64,000 bases of DNA from CAVSVP01 sp963731125 (GTDB lineage: Bacteria > Pseudomonadota > Gammaproteobacteria > Competibacterales > Competibacteraceae): positions 868,001 to 932,000 of the forward strand of contig CAVSVP010000007.1 of assembly GCA_963731125.1 (NCBI GenBank), written 5' to 3'. The notes beneath the pieces are model-generated. The model saw only the letters and a list, made by a program, of their open reading frames with translations. It made no database searches and was not told where the DNA came from. A program made the position numbers and the translations under genes. Below are positions 54,151 to 62,196 of the stretch, piece by piece (positions within the stretch are counted from its first letter, which is position 1; each line of letters begins with the position of its first letter).

Positions 54151-55110
54151 ATGAATCCTCTTTATCTGCGCTATTTGCAAGCGATGGGCATTCAGATTTG
54201 GCGGCTACGCCGTCCTTTAACAGCAGATGCTCAGAAACTAACGACATCGGCCGTGGCGGCAGTACCTGCCGATGCACATCCGGTGGAGCAATCAGCGTCA
54301 TTGTTTATGGGAGAAGCGTGGGTAAGTAACATCCCGTCGGAGCAAACAGTTGCCAATGCTCCGTTAGCCAAGCGGGCTGGGCAATCGCAACAGATTCCTG
54401 AATCTCAGGCCGGCCAACGGCGCTTATGTGCTGCCGAGGGTGAGAAGGGTAAAGGGGAAGAAGCTTTCAGATTCGCCGCTGGGCAGCGATCCGCCGCTGG
54501 GCAGCGATCCGCCGGTATTGCGCAGATGGACTGGCATGCATTACAGGTTGCCGTTGGTGCCTGTACAGCCTGCCAATTACACACTAGCCGCACGCAAACC
54601 GTATTTGGCGTTGGTAATCGTCAGGCTCAATGGCTAATCGTTGGTGAAGCGCCTGGTGCCGATGAAGACCGTCTAGGAGAACCCTTCGTAGGACGGGCCG
54701 GTAAACTTCTCGATGCCATGCTACTAGCCCTGGAACTGCAGCGTAGCGAAGTTTTTATTGCCAATATCCTAAAATGCCGACCACCCAACAATCGTGACCC
54801 TTTGCCTCAGGAAGCGAGCTGCTGTTGGCCTTTCTTGGAACGCCAGATCGCGTTGCTTAAGCCTAATATTATCCTCGCAATCGGGCGCGTTGCTGCGCAG
54901 ATGCTACTACAAACCGAACTACCGGTGGGTAGGCTGCGAGGTCGGGTACATCGTCTTGCAGGGACGAACATACCTGTTATTGTATCTTATCATCCCGCCT
55001 ATCTGCTGCGTTCACCCAGGGAAAAGCGCAAGGCCTGGGATGACCTACAGTTGGCGCAGCATACTCTGGTCACTGAATTGGCAACCACGGCTGTGCAGGT
55101 GACTGAGTGA
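54151..55110 (+). CDS. Type-4 uracil-DNA glycosylase (Fe-S)
   Basis: Removes uracil from DNA, as in base excision repair. The catalytic C-terminal ~195 residues show the [4Fe-4S] cysteines (VGACTACQLHTSR and ILKCRPP...CCWPFLERQI), the catalytic GEAPGADEDRLGEPFVGRAG and the SYHPAYLLRSPREKRKAWDD end. Preceding it is ~120 residues of low-complexity linker with an 18-bp repeat. The start is ATG 54151 (MNPLYLRYLQAMGI), a family-typical N-terminus; the in-frame 54127 start overlaps leuA. It is translated with rimI (4-nt overlap). Confidence 0.85.
   Translation: MNPLYLRYLQAMGIQIWRLRRPLTADAQKLTTSAVAAVPADAHPVEQSASLFMGEAWVSNIPSEQTVANAPLAKRAGQSQQIPESQAGQRRLCAAEGEKGKGEEAFRFAAGQRSAAGQRSAGIAQMDWHALQVAVGACTACQLHTSRTQTVFGVGNRQAQWLIVGEAPGADEDRLGEPFVGRAGKLLDAMLLALELQRSEVFIANILKCRPPNNRDPLPQEASCCWPFLERQIALLKPNIILAIGRVAAQMLLQTELPVGRLRGRVHRLAGTNIPVIVSYHPAYLLRSPREKRKAWDDLQLAQHTLVTELATTAVQVTE
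54475..54510 (+). repeat. In-frame 18-bp tandem repeat in the glycosylase linker
   Basis: GCCGCTGGGCAGCGATCC occurs twice head to tail (54475-54492, 54493-54510), encoding AAGQRS twice inside a low-complexity linker. Such a repeat can change copy number by slippage while keeping the frame. Confidence 0.85.
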
Positions 55111-55574
55111 TAAATGTTATGCTCGAGCCCTGTCCGGTTCAGGTCCGTGCTATGGGTCATGCAGATTTAAGTGCGGTTATGGCGATTGAAGTGAAAGCAT
55201 ATCGTTTTCCTTGGACGCGGACAATTTTTCAAGATTGCATCCGTATCGGATATCATTGCCGGTTGCTGGAAATTCAGGGTCGTATCGAAGCTTATAGCGT
55301 CATGTCCATGGGGTCGAGTGAAGCCCATATTCTCAATCTTTGCGTCCGACCCGAGTCGCAGGGTCGAGGTCTTGCTTACCGCCTGCTGGAAAACCTGTTC
55401 GATTTGGCGCGTGCTCATGCGGTACAAACCATTTTTCTTGAGGTTAGGCCTTCCAATATGCCGGCGCTAAGGCTTTATCGATCAGCAGGTTTCTGCGAAG
55501 TGGGTCAGCGGCGAGATTATTATCCTGCGGTAAAAGGACGGGAAGATGCTTTGGTAATGGCCAAGCAACTGTAA
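55107..55574 (+). CDS. rimI: Ribosomal protein bS18-alanine N-acetyltransferase
   Basis: A 155-residue GNAT acetyltransferase: VMAIEVKAYRFPWTRTIFQD, then acetyl-CoA pyrophosphate loop LCVRPESQGRGLAYRLLENL, and FLEVRPSNMPALRLYRSAGF, all RimI-typical. It overlaps the end of the glycosylase gene by 4 nt (GTGA); a GTG start at 55107 or ATG at 55119 is possible. Confidence 0.9.
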   Translation: MINVMLEPCPVQVRAMGHADLSAVMAIEVKAYRFPWTRTIFQDCIRIGYHCRLLEIQGRIEAYSVMSMGSSEAHILNLCVRPESQGRGLAYRLLENLFDLARAHAVQTIFLEVRPSNMPALRLYRSAGFCEVGQRRDYYPAVKGREDALVMAKQL

Positions 55575-55653
55575 GCAACATGTTGACTGCAAACTATGTC
55601 GGTTCGCTATTGTATCGTTCTATTTTTCTATTTCAACCTGCCATGGGCTCCCA

Positions 55654-57234
55654 ATGCTTGCAACCCAGTTTACCACTATCCGCCGTGCTCTCATTAGTGT
55701 TTCCGATAAGACTGGCATTGTCGATTTCGCGCGTGCCCTTCATAACGCGAGCGTGAATATTCTCTCCACGGGTGGCACAGCTAGTTTGCTAACGGCAAAT
55801 GCTGTTCCTGTGGTTGAAGTCTCTGACTACACAGGTTTTCCGGAACTCATGGAAGGTCGAATTAAGACTCTGCATCCTAAAATTCATGCCGGTCTGTTGG
55901 GAAGACCCGGCATGGACGATGCGGTGCTGGCCGAACATGGCATCTCTTTTATTGATATGGTGGTGGTTAATTTGTACCCATTTGAGGAAACTATCGCCAG
56001 GCCTGCTTGCAGCTTGGCCGCGGCCATTGCAGCGATTGACATCGGCGGGCCTGCCATGCTGCGGGCTGCCGCTAAAAACCATGCCTTTGTCACTGTTTTA
56101 ACAGAGGCTACTGACTATCCCTGTATTTTGGCCGAGTTGCAGGATAACCGAGGAAAAATCAGCGCTGCTACTCGCCTTACCTTAGCGGCAAAGGCTTTTG
56201 CTCATACGGCCCGTTACGACGGCATTATCGCCAATTATTTGGGCACCGTGCAGAACAACGGCAGTGCAGCAGATTTTCCGTATACCTACAGTTTTCAGTA
56301 TCGCAAGATGCAAGACATGCGTTATGGAGAAAATCCTCATCAGCGGGCTGCCTTTTATGTAGAAAATTGTCCACCTGAAGCTTCTACTGCGACTGCCCGG
56401 CAACTCCAGGGCAAGGCACTTTCTTACAATAATGTGGCTGATGCCGATACCGCCCTAGAATGCGTCAAATCCTTTACCGCTCCGGCTTGTGTAATCGTTA
56501 AACATGCTAACCCCTGTGGGGTGGCCGTGGCTGACGATATATTGCAAGCCTATCACCGTGCTTATCTGACCGACCCGACCTCCGCCTTTGGCGGTATCAT
56601 TGCTTTTAATCGGCTCTTGGACGCTGCGACAGCCGAGGCGATTCTCCAGCGTCAGTTTGTGGAGGTTATTATCGCTCCAGCTGTAGCTGATGCCGCTTTG
56701 CCGACCTTGGCTAACCGGAAAAACGTACGTGTACTGGTGAGTGGCGAATGGCAGTCAGAACCCGCGCCGGCCCTGGATTATCGGCGGGTCAATGGTGGGC
56801 TGTTGATACAGGATCGGGATTTGGGAATCGTGACAGCCGAGCAGCTTAAAGTGGTTACCCAGCGTACGCCAAGCCCGCAGGAACAGGAAGATCTGCTGTT
56901 TGCGTGGAAAGTGGTGAAGTTTGTCAAATCTAATGCCGTTGTCTACAGTCGGGACGGTATGACCATTGGTATTGGAACCGGTCAGATGAGTCGTGTCTAT
57001 TCAGCGAAAATTGCTGCTCTTAAAGCCGCTGATGAAGGGCTTACGTTGCACGGTTCGGTCATGGCCAGTGATGCTTTTTTCCCTTTTCGTGATGGCATTG
57101 ATTTCGCCGCTGGAGCAGGTGTTAGCGCCGTCATCCAGACGGGCGGTTCAAAACGCGATGATGAGGTCATCGCCGCTGCAAACGAGCATGGTATGGCTAT
57201 GGTGTTTACCGGTATGCGCCACTTTCGGCACTGA
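55654..57234 (+). CDS. purH: Bifunctional AICAR transformylase / IMP cyclohydrolase
   Basis: The last two steps of IMP synthesis. 526 residues: N-terminal cyclohydrolase (IRRALISVSDKTGIVDFARA, STGGTASLLTANAVPVVEVS, GRIKTLHPKIHAGLLGRPGM) and C-terminal transformylase (MRYGENPHQRAAFYVEN, with KALSYNNVADADTALECV, VIVKHANPCGVAV, then AGVSAVIQTGGSKRDDEVIA). As in E. coli it precedes purD; here a short inverted-repeat element lies in between. Confidence 0.96.
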   Translation: MLATQFTTIRRALISVSDKTGIVDFARALHNASVNILSTGGTASLLTANAVPVVEVSDYTGFPELMEGRIKTLHPKIHAGLLGRPGMDDAVLAEHGISFIDMVVVNLYPFEETIARPACSLAAAIAAIDIGGPAMLRAAAKNHAFVTVLTEATDYPCILAELQDNRGKISAATRLTLAAKAFAHTARYDGIIANYLGTVQNNGSAADFPYTYSFQYRKMQDMRYGENPHQRAAFYVENCPPEASTATARQLQGKALSYNNVADADTALECVKSFTAPACVIVKHANPCGVAVADDILQAYHRAYLTDPTSAFGGIIAFNRLLDAATAEAILQRQFVEVIIAPAVADAALPTLANRKNVRVLVSGEWQSEPAPALDYRRVNGGLLIQDRDLGIVTAEQLKVVTQRTPSPQEQEDLLFAWKVVKFVKSNAVVYSRDGMTIGIGTGQMSRVYSAKIAALKAADEGLTLHGSVMASDAFFPFRDGIDFAAGAGVSAVIQTGGSKRDDEVIAAANEHGMAMVFTGMRHFRH

Positions 57235-57242
57235 GCTAGATA

Positions 57243-57350
57243 CTATAGTGCCAGCCATATGAATTGATGCCGATAATTTTATTACAATCGTTGTTTACTA
57301 ACGATTTGAAGCCTTGTAACCAGTATCAGGTCATTTGACCGGCACTATAG
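57243..57350. mobile_element. MITE-like element, 108 bp, between purH and purD
   Basis: The ends are inverted repeats: CTATAGTGCCAGCCATATGA from 57243 and, on the other strand from 57350, CTATAGTGCCGGTCAAATGA, matching at 16 of 20 positions with the outer ten identical. TA occurs at both ends, as in Tc1/IS630-type elements, and the size is close to that of the element at 233-339. The outermost CTATAG is shared with the ends of the IS630 at 51080-52529; the rest differs, so mobilisation by that IS is possible but not shown. Confidence 0.65.
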
Positions 57351-57386
57351 ACCTACTTTAACCTAAGCAGATAAAGGTAACAGCTT

Positions 57387-58679
57387 ATGAACGTATTGAT
57401 TGTCGGTAGCGGGGGCAGGGAACATGCCCTTGCCTGGAAAGTCGCCCAGTCCTCTCGGGTAGCAAATGTTTATGTCAGCCCCGGCAATGCAGGTACCGCT
57501 TTAGAATCCAAAGTGACCAATTTATCCATCGCCGCAGACGATATACCGGAGCTGGTGCGATTTGCCAGCGGCCACGATGTAGACCTTACCCTCGTCGGTC
57601 CTGAAGCACCCCTCGTGTTAGGCATTGTGGATACTTTTACGCAAGCCGGGTTGCATTGTTTTGGTCCGACTCGGTCAGCCGCTCAATTGGAGGGTTCCAA
57701 GGCTTTTGCCAAGGAGTTTATGGTCCGTCATCGTATTCCTACCGCCGCATCTCGTACCTTTACCGAACTAGAGCCGGCGCTTGCCTATATCCGCAATATG
57801 GACGCTCCTATCGTGGTCAAAGCCGACGGTTTGGCTGCCGGCAAAGGGGTCGTGTTAGCCCATACTGAACTTGAGGCCCAGGCCGCCGTGCAGACTATGC
57901 TATCGGGCAGTGCCTTTGGCAAAGCGGGTCAACAGGTGGTGATCGAGGAATTTCTCGAGGGCGAAGAAGTCAGCTTTATCGCTATGGTAGACGGTGAGCA
58001 TATCCTGCCCATGGCTGCTTCTCAAGATCACAAAGCCCGAGACAATGGCGACCAAGGGCCTAATACGGGAGGTATGGGCGCTTATTCTCCGACCCCTGTC
58101 GTGACGACTGTGCTGCATCAGCGTATCTTAAAGGAAATTATTGAACCTACGGTGGCAGGCATGGCAGCAGCGGGATATCCCTACACGGGCTTTCTTTACG
58201 CCGGGTTAATGATCGCTCCCGATGGTATGCCCAAGGTATTGGAGTACAATTGCCGTTTGGGTGATCCGGAAACCCAACCGCTGTTAATGCGTTTGCGTTC
58301 TGATTTAGTCGCGTTATGTGAGGCCGCTCTAGAGGAGCGTTTGGATCAAGTCCAGGCGGAGTGGGATTCACGTGCCGCTTTGGGTGTAGTTTTGGCAGCG
58401 AAGGGTTATCCTGGAGAATATGCTAAGAGGGACCGCATCAGCGGTCTGCCCGCTGCGGAAGAAGAGGATAGTAAATTATTTCATGGGGGAACCGCCTGTC
58501 AAAACGATGACATTGTGACCAACGGAGGTCGCGTATGTTGTGCTACGGCTCTGGGAAATACCGTTCGGGAGGCGCAGACCAGAGCTTATCAATTGGTCAA
58601 GCAAGTGAGCTGGAAGGGCGTTTATTATCGTACCGATATTGGTTATCGAGCTGTTGCCCGAGAGCAGGCGAAAGATTGA
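57387..58679 (+). CDS. purD: Phosphoribosylamine-glycine ligase
   Basis: Second step of purine synthesis: joins glycine to phosphoribosylamine with ATP. 430 residues with an ATP-grasp fold: VLIVGSGGREHALAWKVAQS at the start, PIVVKADGLAAGKGVVLAHT, SQDHKARDNGDQGPNTGGMG and FLYAGLMIAPDGMPKVLEYN. Normal length, no anomalies. Confidence 0.96.
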   Translation: MNVLIVGSGGREHALAWKVAQSSRVANVYVSPGNAGTALESKVTNLSIAADDIPELVRFASGHDVDLTLVGPEAPLVLGIVDTFTQAGLHCFGPTRSAAQLEGSKAFAKEFMVRHRIPTAASRTFTELEPALAYIRNMDAPIVVKADGLAAGKGVVLAHTELEAQAAVQTMLSGSAFGKAGQQVVIEEFLEGEEVSFIAMVDGEHILPMAASQDHKARDNGDQGPNTGGMGAYSPTPVVTTVLHQRILKEIIEPTVAGMAAAGYPYTGFLYAGLMIAPDGMPKVLEYNCRLGDPETQPLLMRLRSDLVALCEAALEERLDQVQAEWDSRAALGVVLAAKGYPGEYAKRDRISGLPAAEEEDSKLFHGGTACQNDDIVTNGGRVCCATALGNTVREAQTRAYQLVKQVSWKGVYYRTDIGYRAVAREQAKD

Positions 58680-58842
58680 ACCAAACCCATTGCGGCTAGC
58701 TGTCTTAGCTGCAGATATCGTCAAAGGATGGCAGATCAGTGTCTGCTGAGCAGCAGAAAATTCCTACCGTTAGGTCGGCGCAAGCAAGTCAGTGTTGGTT
58801 AGCGAGCGATACAGTGGAGTTAACGTTGTTAACCAGTGACGA

Positions 58843-60099
58843 TTAACGTTTCATGGACTCGAAGAACTCAGCGTTGGTCTTGGTACTCTTGAGGCGTTCC
58901 AGCAAAAATTCCATGGCCTGTAATTCTTCCATGGGATGCAATAGCTTACGTAGGATCCACATTTTCTGTAGATCGTCCGGATTGGTGAGAAGCTCTTCAC
59001 GACGGGTACCAGAGCGATTGATGTTGATAGAAGGATAGATTCGCTTTTCGGCGATTTTGCGATCCAAGTGAATTTCTTGATTGCCGGTACCTTTGAACTC
59101 TTCGTAGATTACATCATCCATCCGTGAGCCGGTGTCGATTAGCGCGGTGGCAATGATGGTTAAGCTGCCGCCTTCTTCAATGTTACGCGCCGCTCCGAAA
59201 AATCGCTTAGGACGCTGCAAAGCGTTGGCATCTACACCGCCGGTAAGCACTTTACCCGATGCAGGTACCACTGTATTGTAGGCACGGGCCAAGCGAGTGA
59301 TAGAATCCAGCAGGATGACCACATCCATCTTGTGTTCCACTAACCGCTTAGCTTTCTCAATCACCATTTCGGCTACCTGAACATGGCGCGTTGCCGGTTC
59401 ATCAAAGGTGCTAGAAATGACCTCGCCACGCACTGAGCGCTGCATTTCTGTCACTTCCTCAGGGCGCTCGTCGATAAGCAGCACCATGAGATAGCATTCC
59501 GGGTGATTTGCAGCAATACTCTGTGCGATGTTTTGCAACATCATGGTCTTACCCGCTTTAGGCGGTGATACAACCAGGCCGCGTTGGCCTTTGCCAATGG
59601 GAGCGGTCAGGTCGATGACCCTGGCGGTAATATCCTCGGTGCTGCCGTTTCCCCGCTCTAAGGTCAGGCGTTCAGTGGCGTGCAAAGGGGTCAGGTTTTC
59701 AAACAGCACCTTGTTTTTGGCATTTTCCGGAGGCTCAAAATTAATTTCGCTAACCTTGAGCAGCGCAAAATAGCGTTCTCCTTCTTTGGGGGGGCGAATT
59801 TTGCCACTCACCGTATCCCCGGTACGGAGACTAAAACGGCGTATCTGGCTGGGAGACACGTAAATGTCGTCGGGTCCAGCGAGATAAGAACTGTCGGCAG
59901 AGCGTAGAAAGCCGAAGCCATCCTGAAGTATTTCCAGAACTCCATCACCGAAGATATCTTCTCCATTTCTGGCATGCGCTTTAAGGATGGCAAAAATAAC
60001 ATCTTGTTTACGCGACCGCGCCATCCCTTCGAGTTTCAAATCGTGGGCAATGGTAATGAGTTCAGCAGCAGATTTCTTCTTAAGCTCGGTTAGGTTCAT
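58843..60099 (-). CDS. rho: Transcription termination factor Rho
   Basis: Hexameric RNA helicase/translocase. 418 residues: N-terminal helical part (MNLTELKKKSAAELITIAHD), a cold-shock-like RNA-binding domain (DGFGFLRSADSSYLAGPDDI, YVSPSQIRRFSLRTGD), Walker A GLVVSPPKAGKTMMLQ, Walker B VVILLDSITRLARAYN, and secondary RNA site VLTGGVDANALQRPKRFFGA. Located after trxA on the same strand with ~190 bp between. Confidence 0.97.
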   Translation of the reverse strand: MNLTELKKKSAAELITIAHDLKLEGMARSRKQDVIFAILKAHARNGEDIFGDGVLEILQDGFGFLRSADSSYLAGPDDIYVSPSQIRRFSLRTGDTVSGKIRPPKEGERYFALLKVSEINFEPPENAKNKVLFENLTPLHATERLTLERGNGSTEDITARVIDLTAPIGKGQRGLVVSPPKAGKTMMLQNIAQSIAANHPECYLMVLLIDERPEEVTEMQRSVRGEVISSTFDEPATRHVQVAEMVIEKAKRLVEHKMDVVILLDSITRLARAYNTVVPASGKVLTGGVDANALQRPKRFFGAARNIEEGGSLTIIATALIDTGSRMDDVIYEEFKGTGNQEIHLDRKIAEKRIYPSININRSGTRREELLTNPDDLQKMWILRKLLHPMEELQAMEFLLERLKSTKTNAEFFESMKR

Positions 60100-60213
60100 G
60101 TAAGTAACTTTTATGAATTGGGGCGTAGCAAACGAAATGCCCCCGGGGAATGGGGCGAGTCATTAGTCGAGGAATTTGCCGACTAGCGGCGAAGGCGGTG
60201 TGGTCGTTATATA

Positions 60214-60219
60214 ATTATA
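60214..60219 (-). promoter_or_regulatory. Candidate -10 element of rho
   Basis: Minus-strand TATAAT (plus-strand 60214-60219) lies in an AT-rich stretch upstream of rho, leaving a leader of over 100 nt, consistent with autoregulated rho leaders. No good -35 hexamer could be placed, so this is tentative. Confidence 0.35.
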
Positions 60220-60251
60220 TTAATCTACTTTACGCTAACATGGTTGCAAAG

Positions 60252-60289
60252 CGGCGTCTACCCCTTGCAGACGCCGTTGTCGTTTTTTT
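60252..60289 (-). terminator. Stem-loop after trxA, possible terminator
   Basis: An 8-bp stem CGGCGTCT (60252-60259) and AGACGCCG (60269-60276) with a 9-nt loop. It follows the trxA stop by ~13 nt on the minus strand, where the tail is only CTTTGC. On the plus strand a run of seven T's (60283-60289) follows six nt after the stem. It could end trxA mRNA, or stop antisense transcription entering trxA. Confidence 0.5.
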
Positions 60290-60290
60290 G

Positions 60291-60617
60291 TTAAAGGTTG
60301 CTGTCAATAAAAGCGGCAAGCTGTGATTTGGACAACGCCCCTACTTTGGTGGCTTCCACATTACCGTTGCGGAATAACATTAAAGTAGGAATACCGCGAA
60401 TACCATATCTTGGCGGGGTAGCCGGGTTTTCATCGATATTGAGCTTGACGACTTTGAGTTTATCCGCATACTCCTCGGCGACCTCCTGAAGAATAGGGGT
60501 AATCATTTTGCAAGGACCGCACCATTCAGCCCAATAATCTACAAGCACCGGTTTGTCGCTACTTAGTACTTCGGTTTCAAAAGTATCATCAGACACATGA
60601 ATAATTTGATCAGTCAC
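60291..60617 (-). CDS. trxA: Thioredoxin
   Basis: Disulfide reductase of the cytoplasm, 108 residues, with the active site WCGPC (in DYWAEWCGPCKMITPILQEV) and the conserved cis-Pro in RGIPTLMLF. The start is GTG at 60617 (VTDQIIHVSDD), preceded by GGAGG at ideal distance; a longer in-frame reading to 60731 has no family similarity. The segment ENPATPPRYGIRGIP has Pro-Pro instead of the common A-x-KYGIRGIP, otherwise normal. It is divergent from rhlB and upstream of rho, as in E. coli. Confidence 0.95.
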   Translation of the reverse strand: MTDQIIHVSDDTFETEVLSSDKPVLVDYWAEWCGPCKMITPILQEVAEEYADKLKVVKLNIDENPATPPRYGIRGIPTLMLFRNGNVEATKVGALSKSQLAAFIDSNL

Positions 60618-60888
60618 GGCATTCGCCTCCAAAATGACTATTAATTTCGGTGGGCTGCTTTCATTATCACTTAGAAAACAGGTTTGGTCTGTTACGAGCG
60701 AGAGGCCACCCATGCTCAACGATGGCGGCATCGAACACGCAGAATCACCAAACCTTTATTCGCAGTTACTATGAAGACTCGTTATGGCAGGTTTCGTTGT
60801 TAACATGAATGACTATTTTCAATTTCAGCCCAAGTGGCGCTGAATTTCAAGTCCCTAAATCCTTACCGGTAGGATATTCTTAGTGTTT

Positions 60889-62178
60889 ATGGAAAAAAAT
60901 CATCTTACCCATGTGCAGTTCGCTTCCCTTGGCCTAACCGATTCTCTGTTGGAAAGCTTGGAAGATATTGGTTTTGTTTATTGCACCCCTATTCAAGCAG
61001 CCGCTTTACCTCTAGCGTTACGAGGTATAGATGTAGCAGGGCAGGCGCAAACAGGTACTGGTAAGTCGGCAGCCTTTCTGCTAGCTACGCTACACTATCT
61101 TATGGAAACGCCTGTGGAAGAGGATCGAACTGGCCCTTGGGCCATTATTTTGGCGCCCACTCGAGAGTTAGCCCTGCAAATTCATAAAGACGCAGAGCTG
61201 CTAGGCAGGTATACCGGCCTGGTGTTCGCCGTTGTCTACGGCGGCACCGGTTACGAGTCTCAGCGGCGCAAGCTAAAAGAAGGTGTCGATGTCGTTATTG
61301 GTACTCCCGGCCGTCTTATTGATTATTATAAGCAAGGCGCGCTAGAACTCAAAAATATCGAGGTAGTTGTGCTAGATGAGGCAGATCGTATGTTCGATTT
61401 AGGTTTTATTGCAGACATTCGCTATCTGCTGCGCCGTATGCCACCTCCAGGAAGCCGTCTTAACATGATGTTCTCTGCCACGCTCTCCCCGCGGGTCATG
61501 GAGTTAGCTTATGAGCATATGAATGATCCACAGGTGGTACAGATTGAGTCTGAGCAAATTACTGCCGATAAGGTGCGCCAATCCCTCTACCATGTGGCTT
61601 CTGCTGATAAGATTTCGCTCTTGTTAGGCATCTTAAGGCGGCAGTCGCCAAAGCGTACCATTGTCTTTGTCAATACCAAGCGGGCAGGGGAGAAAGTCAC
61701 GGCTTACTTGCAAGGTAATGGTTTAGAGGCCGGTATCTTGTCTGGCGATATTCCGCAAATCAAGCGCCAACGGCTGTTAGAGCGTTTCCAACGGGGTGAA
61801 TTACCGATTTTAGTGGCCACCGATGTGGCGGCTCGTGGCTTGCACATTCCTGAAGTTAGCCACGTGATTAACTTCGATTTGCCCCAGGATTCGGAAGACT
61901 ATGTCCATCGCATTGGCCGTACGGCTCGGATCGGTGCTAGCGGCGATGCGATTAGCTTTGCTTGCGAAGAATATGTCTACTCATTACCGGAAATCGAAAG
62001 CTTTATTGAACAAAAAATTCCGGTACAATCTCTTAGCGAGGATTTACTGGTCGAACCTAGCCCACCCAAGCGTTCAGAACGGCGCAGGACACCATCCCGC
62101 AGCGGCGAGCCATCGCGCGGCCGTGCTGTGCGCCGTCGTTCCTCAACAGCAGCCCGCAAACCGCGGTCGCAGTCCTAA
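60889..62178 (+). CDS. rhlB: ATP-dependent RNA helicase RhlB
   Basis: A DEAD-box helicase of the RNA degradosome. 429 residues from ATG 60889 (MEKNHLTHVQFASLGLTDSL), which aligns with RhlB; GTG 60883 is two codons upstream. Motifs: Q-motif CTPIQAAALPLAL, I AGQAQTGTGKSAAF, II LDEADRM, III FSATLS, VI HRIGRTARIG. The C-terminus (about residues 385-429) is basic and rich in Arg, Ser and Pro (RRTPSRSGEPSRGRAVRRRS), a probable RNA or RNase E binding tail. It is divergent from trxA-rho, the classic position. Confidence 0.93.
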   Translation: MEKNHLTHVQFASLGLTDSLLESLEDIGFVYCTPIQAAALPLALRGIDVAGQAQTGTGKSAAFLLATLHYLMETPVEEDRTGPWAIILAPTRELALQIHKDAELLGRYTGLVFAVVYGGTGYESQRRKLKEGVDVVIGTPGRLIDYYKQGALELKNIEVVVLDEADRMFDLGFIADIRYLLRRMPPPGSRLNMMFSATLSPRVMELAYEHMNDPQVVQIESEQITADKVRQSLYHVASADKISLLLGILRRQSPKRTIVFVNTKRAGEKVTAYLQGNGLEAGILSGDIPQIKRQRLLERFQRGELPILVATDVAARGLHIPEVSHVINFDLPQDSEDYVHRIGRTARIGASGDAISFACEEYVYSLPEIESFIEQKIPVQSLSEDLLVEPSPPKRSERRRTPSRSGEPSRGRAVRRRSSTAARKPRSQS

Positions 62179-62196
62179 TTGCCATGGCGCTGCAGT

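Noticed and set aside
60618..60731. N-terminally extended thioredoxin
   Set aside because: The extension lacks family similarity, while GTG 60617 has a GGAGG site and gives the standard 108 residues.
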